Of a DNA stretch of 64,000 nt, positions 58,604 to 64,000 are shown piece by piece. Position numbers and translations under genes: made by a program. The stretch comes from GCA-002708315 sp963676635 (lineage in GTDB: Bacteria > Bacteroidota > Bacteroidia > Bacteroidales > F082). Every line of letters begins with the position of its first letter. The first letter of the stretch is position 1. The DNA lies in NCBI GenBank assembly GCA_963676635.1, contig OY781105.1:806001-870000 (forward strand), written 5' to 3'. Below the pieces are notes generated by a model, which was given only the letters and a program-made list of their open reading frames with translations, was not told where the DNA came from and did not search any database.

Positions 58604-60235
58604 ATGAGGATAATAAAAGCAATTGTATTTTTAACAGGACTAATCATTGCGTTAGTTTCATGCCATTCCTCACAAGACGAAAACAACCAATCGGTTTTAA
58701 AATACAACGAATCAGCCGGGATTGTAACACTCGACCCGGCTTTTTCTCGTGATCAGTCTCATATATGGATTTGCAATCAGCTTTATAATAGTCTTGTTAA
58801 GCTGGATGACAGTCTTAATATCACCCCTTCCATTGCGCATTCATGGGATATCTCAGAAGATGGGATGACATACACTTTTCATCTTCGTAATGATGTGTAT
58901 TTTCATGCTGACAGCGTCTTTGGCGATAAGAAGCGCAAGGTTACAGCCGCTGATTTTGTTTACAGTCTGACCAGATTACTTGATCCTGCAACAGCATCAC
59001 CCGGAGCATGGGTGCTATCAGATGTTGCTGTTACTAATGGCAAACCAGATATCACATCATTAAACGACAGTACTTTACAAATAATACTCAAAAGACCCTT
59101 CCCTCCTATGGCGGGAATATTAGCCATGAAGTACTGCTCAGTTATTCCACATGAGGCTGTCGAAGCCTATGGCAAAGAGTTTCGTAGCCATCCGGTAGGG
59201 ACAGGACCATTTCAGTTGCAAAACTGGATTGAGAATGTAAAGCTTGTAATGCGCAAGAATCCTTATTACTTTGAGAAAGAAAATGGCAAACAACTCCCCT
59301 ATCTTGAGGGAGTTTCTGTTTCTTTTCTTATTGATAAAATGACTGCCTTTATGGAGTTTGTAAAAGGAAACTTTGATTTTATCTCAGGAATTGACCCATC
59401 CTATAAAGATGAACTGCTATCACGTTCAGGGAACCTGAAAAAGAAATACTCTGATAAGTTCAAAATGATTGAAGGCCCATATCTTAATACAGAATACCTG
59501 GCCTTTATGATAGATCCTGAATTAACAAACCCCGACAACCCACTCCTTAATATAAATGTAAGGAAAGCTATCAATTACGGATTCGACAGAGACAAGATGA
59601 TTCACTACCTGCGTAATGGCATTGGCACTCCGGGAACCAAAGGCATTATCCCGGCAGGCATGAATGCATATAACATGAACGCTGATTATGGCTATGGTTA
59701 TAATGCTGCAAAAGCAATACAACTGCTAAAAGAAGCAGGTTACAATGATAACAACCCAGTACCTTCAATTATGCTGGTAACCACACCCGACTACCTTGAT
59801 CTGTGTAAGTTTGTACAATCGCAGGTTAAAGAAATTGGTATTACGCTTGAGATTCAGGTATCACCATCGGCAACCGTACGCGAACTCAAAGCCCACGGAA
59901 AACTTGGATTCTTTCGCGCAAGCTGGATAGCCGATTATCCTGATGAAGAGAATTACCTATCCATGTTTATTACTGAGAACTTTGCTCCTAATGGTCCTAA
60001 TTACACACACTTTTCGAGTAATATTATTGATAGCCTGTATAATGCTTCGCTGAGTATTGTCGATAGGAAGAAACGTAATGAGAAATACATTGCCATTGAC
60101 AGCATAATTACGAATATGTCACCCTATGCCGTCCTGTACTACGACCAGGCAATAAGATTTATCCAAAAAGATGTTAATGGAATGACAATTAATCCTGTCA
60201 ATATGCTTAATCTTGAACAGGTGCGTAAAGAATAG
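58604..60235 (+). CDS. Peptide ABC transporter substrate-binding lipoprotein
   Basis: The 543-residue protein has a lipobox (LVSC, Cys20) and the SBP_bac_5 fold: AGIVTLDPAFSRDQSHIWICNQLYNSLVKLDDSLNITPSIAHSWDISEDGMTYTFHLR, YSLTRLLDP and SHPVGTGPFQL. INVRKAINYGFDRDKMI lies near residue 310. It binds peptides or similar solutes for a DppB-type permease. The only such permease here is at 32856-33935. It follows lon closely, perhaps linking proteolysis and peptide recovery, though this is speculative. Confidence 0.92.
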   Translation: MRIIKAIVFLTGLIIALVSCHSSQDENNQSVLKYNESAGIVTLDPAFSRDQSHIWICNQLYNSLVKLDDSLNITPSIAHSWDISEDGMTYTFHLRNDVYFHADSVFGDKKRKVTAADFVYSLTRLLDPATASPGAWVLSDVAVTNGKPDITSLNDSTLQIILKRPFPPMAGILAMKYCSVIPHEAVEAYGKEFRSHPVGTGPFQLQNWIENVKLVMRKNPYYFEKENGKQLPYLEGVSVSFLIDKMTAFMEFVKGNFDFISGIDPSYKDELLSRSGNLKKKYSDKFKMIEGPYLNTEYLAFMIDPELTNPDNPLLNINVRKAINYGFDRDKMIHYLRNGIGTPGTKGIIPAGMNAYNMNADYGYGYNAAKAIQLLKEAGYNDNNPVPSIMLVTTPDYLDLCKFVQSQVKEIGITLEIQVSPSATVRELKAHGKLGFFRASWIADYPDEENYLSMFITENFAPNGPNYTHFSSNIIDSLYNASLSIVDRKKRNEKYIAIDSIITNMSPYAVLYYDQAIRFIQKDVNGMTINPVNMLNLEQVRKE

Positions 60236-60308
60236 CAAGAGATATTAGAGAGCTATAATATTAAAACAGAAGCTTTTAAGACAAGCTAAATATAGTTTGA
60301 ATTGATAA

Positions 60309-61142
60309 TTAAGAGTCTGGTTTAATGTGTAAATCAATCTGCGGAAACGGAATAGTAATATTATTCTCGATAAACTTCCTGTTGATAATCTTTCTTATTT
60401 CAGATTTCACATTCTCAATTCTGAAGATATTATCACTATAAAACAACAACTCAAAATCAAGCGAAGAATTACCAAAGTCTATAAACCTTGCCTGTATTGA
60501 ATCCTTATCAGTGATATCCTTATGTTCCAAAGCACTCTTTTGAAGTATATCAACAACCTTATCCACATCGCTGCCATAAGCGACCCCAATGTTAATCCTG
60601 AATCTGGTTTTCTTTGTCTGGTGACTCCAGTTAATAAGCTTATTAGAAGTAATAAATGAATTAGGCAGAATTATTATAATATCATCCCTGTTAATGGCAG
60701 TTGAAGTCCTTAAGCCAATTCTTTTTATCTGAACAACATCATCATCAACTTCCAGTATATCACCAACTTTAACGGATCTTTCAAACAACAGGATTATTCC
60801 GGAAACAAAATTATTAAAAGTAGTCTGCAAACCAAGTCCCACACCAACAAGTAAAGCAGCAGAACCAGCAAGAAGAACATTAATCTTTATATCAAAAATC
60901 TCAAGGATAATAAGAATAGATACTATCCATACAACATATTTAATAATCTGGTAAAGTGAATACAGATTACCTTCATCAAACTCATTGTAGGCATTTTTAC
61001 GAAACAATAACTTCCTGATGAAATACAGAATAAGAAAAGTAACTAAAACCGTAATAAACATAGCTAGCACTTCACTCACTGTAAATGAATATTCTCCAAT
61101 CCGGAATATTTCAAATTCAATAAACTCTTTGAGATTTTCCAT
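60309..61142 (-). CDS. Small-conductance mechanosensitive channel (MscS family)
   Basis: The 277-residue protein has three N-terminal membrane helices. The third (INVLLAGSAALLVGVGLGLQTTFNNFVSGIILLFERSVKVGDILEV) is the Gly/Ala-rich pore helix and following loop of MscS. The cytoplasmic beta domain follows (RIGLRTSTAINRDDIIIILPNSFITSNKLINWS, FRINIGVAYGSDVDKV). The protein relieves turgor on osmotic downshift. It is convergent with the peptide-binding gene. Confidence 0.94.
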   Translation of the reverse strand: MENLKEFIEFEIFRIGEYSFTVSEVLAMFITVLVTFLILYFIRKLLFRKNAYNEFDEGNLYSLYQIIKYVVWIVSILIILEIFDIKINVLLAGSAALLVGVGLGLQTTFNNFVSGIILLFERSVKVGDILEVDDDVVQIKRIGLRTSTAINRDDIIIILPNSFITSNKLINWSHQTKKTRFRINIGVAYGSDVDKVVDILQKSALEHKDITDKDSIQARFIDFGNSSLDFELLFYSDNIFRIENVKSEIRKIINRKFIENNITIPFPQIDLHIKPDS

Positions 61143-61158
61143 ACCTATAAAATAATAA

Positions 61159-61166
61159 CAAACTTA
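61159..61166 (-). promoter_or_regulatory. -7 box of the MscS gene
   Basis: TAAGTTTG on the minus strand, 16 bases before the ATG, matches TAnnTTTG. Confidence 0.4.
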
Positions 61167-61203
61167 CGTACAAATATTAAAAAAAACAAAAAGCAATATA
61201 ATA

Positions 61204-62547
61204 TCAAAACTCAATAACCTTGCATCTGTGCTTTTTAAGATAAGAAAGGATAATTCTCCTCACCTCCTTATTATCTCGATATTGTGTTATACAATCGTTA
61301 AGCAATTCAGTAGGTTTGTCAAGTTCATTATTATCGATAAAACCAAAACCCATATACTTACCATTACATATTTTCACCACAGATGATTCATTCTCATCTC
61401 TTCCTTTATCCAGCACAAAAAAGTTTTGGCTTTTAAACTGGTAATTATCAAGAGCTTCATAAACCCTCTCATTATACACTTCAGGCGACTCCTCTCCTAC
61501 GCATGCGCCGTTACACTTATGAATCTGGTAGTAAAAACATGCACCTGAAGAATCATAAACACCACTTAATTTTTGACACAGGTTAAATTCCTCGCACAAT
61601 CTCCCAACATGCTCCTTACCTTCCTGCAATGAGCTATAAGTATAAACAGGAGTAAGCTCATCAACAATCCGCATTATCTTCAGATTACAGTACCCGTTCT
61701 CATCTTCAAATGAATAAAGACCATAATTAAAATAAGTACGCTTTTGCGATTGGTTATATCTGGGCTGATTCACTTTAATCTCTTCTGATTCCAGCAGCAG
61801 AGCCACCAGTTCACTACCTGTCACTTCAAAACTCACATCAGCAATCCTGCTTTTCATTTCAATAGCCTTTTTATGCAGGTTATTGTTAAGATGCGACAGC
61901 ACACGATCACGTATATTTATTGACTTACCTACATATATCAGTTCCTTATTACTGTCATAAAAATAGTACACCCCGGCTTTTTCGGGCAGCTTACTCACAA
62001 AATCCTTATTATGGCTTGCATTCACTCCTCGTAGGTTTATATCTTCTGGAGAAGGATCAATAGACAGCAGCAATTCAAAGAGCAAGGTTGTAGCCATGGC
62101 ATCACCAGCAGCACGATGACGAGCGTGGTTATTTATCTCCAGATCATTGCAAAGCTTACCAAGACTATATGATCTCCTCCCCGGGATTAGCTTACGTGCC
62201 AGCTTAACAGTATCGATAGTACGGCGTTCATAGTTATAGCCAAAACTAAGGAATTCATGTCTGAGAAAGCCATAGTCGAACCGTACATTATGTCCCACAA
62301 GGATACAGTCTTCTGTTATCTCTACAATCTGCTTAGCTATCTCATAAAATTTTGGAGCACTCTCCACCATCTGATTATTGATACCCGTCATATGAATAAT
62401 CCTGTAAGGGATTTTCTTTTCGGGGTTAACCAGACTAACAAATTCGTTAACAACCTTATTTCCGTCATGGATAAAGATTGCTATTTCGGTAATTTTCTCA
62501 TTAGCCGGACTAAGTCCTGTTGTTTCGATATCTACTATAGCGTACAA
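61204..62547 (-). CDS. DnaQ-type exonuclease fused to GIY-YIG (UvrC/Cho-like) nuclease
   Basis: The 447-residue protein joins a DEDD 3'-5' exonuclease (residues 1-165: VDIETTGL with Asp6 and Glu8, VGHNVRFDYGFL, and HRAAGDAMAT) to a GIY-YIG nuclease (about 190-265: AGVYYFYDSNKELIYVGKSINIRDRVLSHL). The C-terminal Cys-rich segment resembles that of UvrC and Cho. The combination suggests a repair nuclease that incises and trims. The start is TTG: the DnaQ motif begins right after it and no ATG or GTG fits upstream. It lies 14 bases after the LexA-like gene, likely in one operon. Confidence 0.9.
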   Translation of the reverse strand: MYAIVDIETTGLSPANEKITEIAIFIHDGNKVVNEFVSLVNPEKKIPYRIIHMTGINNQMVESAPKFYEIAKQIVEITEDCILVGHNVRFDYGFLRHEFLSFGYNYERRTIDTVKLARKLIPGRRSYSLGKLCNDLEINNHARHRAAGDAMATTLLFELLLSIDPSPEDINLRGVNASHNKDFVSKLPEKAGVYYFYDSNKELIYVGKSINIRDRVLSHLNNNLHKKAIEMKSRIADVSFEVTGSELVALLLESEEIKVNQPRYNQSQKRTYFNYGLYSFEDENGYCNLKIMRIVDELTPVYTYSSLQEGKEHVGRLCEEFNLCQKLSGVYDSSGACFYYQIHKCNGACVGEESPEVYNERVYEALDNYQFKSQNFFVLDKGRDENESSVVKICNGKYMGFGFIDNNELDKPTELLNDCITQYRDNKEVRRIILSYLKKHRCKVIEF

Positions 62548-62561
62548 AACTACTGTCTTTG

Positions 62562-63362
62562 TTAAAGGTCGAGTTTCATTTGTATTGCTTTAACCTGCTG
62601 TTTAAGCTGGTTAAGCTCACGTTTAAGATCATCCTTTTCCCTGTTACTTTCAGGCACTTCAGAGCTTATGTAGTTTACAAACTTCCATATTTCTGTAACC
62701 TCGTTAATATCTATTTCATAGGGAAGAAACAACGGGTTCAGTGAATGCAATTTAAGTTTACCCGCACTTTCAATAATATTCTCTACAACCTTAAACACCA
62801 TGCCATCGTTTTTAGTGATAACAATATAAGCATGGTGATTACGCAATGTTGTCCAATCCTGAACAAACTCCCCTGTAACGTACGACCCGTCGGGTATTGG
62901 AAGCATTGAATCGCCGCTAATCTGGAAGCTGCGATATTTCTTCTGTTTTGAGAGAAAAGGCAGCTTAAAGGTAGGCAGTATCCTGATATATTCAGGGTCA
63001 GCATAGCCTGCAGCGTAGCCGGCGCTGGCTTTTTCGTTTACCAGTTCGATATTCTCTTCATCGTCGCTGTCGACTGTAGTTGCCAGCACTCTCAGGTTAC
63101 TACCTTTTATATATATATCGTAACCTCTTTCCAGTTGCGACAACTGGCTTTCGCTAAGTGACTCCAGATCGACTTTGATAAGAGTGTCTATAGCTACTCC
63201 GAAATATTCTGAAAACTGCGACAGTGCCTGCAGATTAGGTGTACCAACGCCGTTCTCATAGCCGCTGAGAGTTGGGCGCTTCATTTCCAGCGCATGTGCC
63301 ACCTCATCCTGAGTACGCCCCTTGCGCTTACGTAGTAGTTTGATATTTGTTTTAAAATACAT
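62562..63362 (-). CDS. LexA-like XRE/S24 self-cleaving repressor
   Basis: The 266-residue protein has an N-terminal XRE helix-turn-helix (RTQDEVAHALEMKRPTLSGYENG, about 16-38) and a C-terminal S24 peptidase domain with Ser152 in ISGDSMLPI and Lys191 in MVFKVVE. A likely Ala-Gly cleavage site is at residues 118-119 (YAAGYAD). This is a LexA/CI-like layout with an XRE head, and the protein ends in a heptad-type coiled coil (DDLKRELNQLKQQVKAI). It is divergent from dinB and precedes a repair nuclease, which supports control of a damage response. Confidence 0.9.
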   Translation of the reverse strand: MYFKTNIKLLRKRKGRTQDEVAHALEMKRPTLSGYENGVGTPNLQALSQFSEYFGVAIDTLIKVDLESLSESQLSQLERGYDIYIKGSNLRVLATTVDSDDEENIELVNEKASAGYAAGYADPEYIRILPTFKLPFLSKQKKYRSFQISGDSMLPIPDGSYVTGEFVQDWTTLRNHHAYIVITKNDGMVFKVVENIIESAGKLKLHSLNPLFLPYEIDINEVTEIWKFVNYISSEVPESNREKDDLKRELNQLKQQVKAIQMKLDL

Positions 63363-63430
63363 TGTTTGATATTTAAGGTTCAAAAGTTCAAAGGTTGGGG
63401 TTGAACATTAAACCTTGAACTTCTAAACAT

Positions 63431-63478
63431 TTTGCTTATATTGTAACCATAAAAATGATTATATTCTAAGCAAAGATA
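63431..63478 (-). promoter_or_regulatory. Promoter and inverted repeat of the LexA-like gene
   Basis: TATCTTTG on the minus strand (63471-63478) is a -7 box. The 8-bp arms TTTGCTTA (63431-63438) and TAAGCAAA (63467-63474) form an inverted repeat overlapping it. Such a repeat could be an autoregulatory operator also affecting dinB; this is inferred. Confidence 0.4.
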
Positions 63479-63527
63479 GTATAATATTCTTAATTGTCAA
63501 CATTTTGATTAAATATTTGTCATAAAA

Positions 63528-64000
63528 ATGAATAACCGGACAATAGTTCATATGGATTTGGATACTTTTTTTGTATCTGTTGAGAGGCTGTTAAACTCAT
63601 CACTTAACGGCAAGCCTATAATAATAGGTGGTATGTCGGACCGTGGCGTTGTATCGAGCTGCAGCTACGAAGCGCGACAGTTTGGTGTACATTCAGCCAT
63701 GCCTATGCGTATGGCCAGACAGTTATGCAGCGATGCCATCTTCATTCGTGGCGACATGCAGGAATACAGCAAACAATCGAAACTGGTTACAGAGATTATC
63801 GCCGAAAGCGCACCTGTTTACGAAAAAGCTTCCATCGACGAACATTACATCGACATAACAGGCATGGATCGCTTTTTTGGAAGCATGAAATGGAGTCAGG
63901 AATTACGCAGGAAAATTATCGATAACACAGGACTGCCCATATCTTTCGGACTCTCCACCAACAAAACAGTGTCAAAGATAGCCACCGGAGAGGCAAAGCC
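63528..64000 (+). CDS. dinB: DNA polymerase IV (DinB, Y family), 5' part
   Basis: The frame is open from the ATG at 63528 to the right edge (157 codons). Y-family marks are VHMDLDTFFVSVERLLN (first metal Asp and steric-gate region), KPIIIGG, GVVSSCSYEARQFGVHSAMPMRMARQLC and the second catalytic motif YEKASIDEHYID. It synthesises across DNA lesions with low fidelity. It is divergent from the LexA-like gene with 165 bases between start codons, so coordinated induction is likely. The little-finger domain lies off the window. Confidence 0.95.
   Translation, partial: MNNRTIVHMDLDTFFVSVERLLNSSLNGKPIIIGGMSDRGVVSSCSYEARQFGVHSAMPMRMARQLCSDAIFIRGDMQEYSKQSKLVTEIIAESAPVYEKASIDEHYIDITGMDRFFGSMKWSQELRRKIIDNTGLPISFGLSTNKTVSKIATGEAK

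Noticed and set aside
63628..63925. Two ORFs inside the dinB region
   Set aside because: The third frame, open from 63528, encodes clear Y-family polymerase motifs; these are out-of-frame shadows.

Overview
The window looks like a chromosomal segment of a Bacteroidota (Bacteroidetes) bacterium, probably Bacteroidales/Marinilabiliales-like. The reasons are a SusC/SusD pair with a polysaccharide-utilisation locus, an AraR-type Nudix regulator, a DUF1599/BT_3928-type gene pair, type B L31, AT-rich DNA, A-rich ribosome-binding regions, and more than twenty -7 boxes of the Bacteroidetes form TAnnTTTG. I see no rRNA, prophage, transposase, integron or CRISPR array. Most of the window is ordinary core genome.

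Region 1 (1-12982) is an arabinan-utilisation locus, all on the minus strand. From promoter outwards it holds SusC, SusD, a GH51, three GH43 enzymes and a second, larger GH51 that runs off the left edge. The divergent regulator araR sits at 12266-12982. A 19-bp palindrome lies one base from the SusC -7 box, and a strong hairpin separates susD from the glycosidases. The locus reads as: SusCD imports arabinan oligomers, the GH43 enzymes cut and debranch, the GH51 enzymes release arabinose, and arabinose relieves AraR. Carbon starvation protein CstA and galactokinase follow (13468-16421).

Region 2 (16422-30843) holds a repeat-rich gap, an orphan TPR-like secreted protein, an ABC-F ATPase, a HigBA toxin-antitoxin pair with a clear operator, rimM, a TrmN6-type methyltransferase, a K+ channel, a fused aconitase-family enzyme, a membrane metallophosphoesterase, and an ECF-sigma operon encoding two exported repeat proteins (DUF4097/DUF2807 type). 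An AEC transporter ends it.

Region 3 (31016-41707) holds a porin-like protein, a small lipoprotein, the operon DUF1599 - DoxX/BT_3928-like - DppB-like permease, folP, lplA, a YdiJ-like FAD/Fe-S dehydrogenase, tRNA-Arg(UCU), a response regulator and tRNA-Ser(GCU).

Region 4 (41945-64000) holds a GH92 mannosidase, a serine hydrolase, a second response regulator, a class III aminotransferase, aat, a guanine deaminase-like enzyme, smpB, pyrBI with an attenuator-like leader, an AlbA_2-domain protein without a normal start codon, an outer-membrane protein with an acyl-CoA reductase, rpmE2, a GlmU-like protein, lon, a peptide-binding lipoprotein, mscS, an exonuclease/GIY-YIG fusion, a LexA-like repressor and the start of dinB.

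The most unusual sequence is in the gaps. Two tandem arrays have an exact 22-bp period around palindromic cores (41279-41344; 49796-50035). A heptamer repeat fills the folP-lplA gap. A large dyad with mirrored promoter-like boxes lies downstream of araR. The pyrBI leader has a possible leader peptide, a hairpin and a terminator. I found no clear new multi-gene system, and these are offered as leads.
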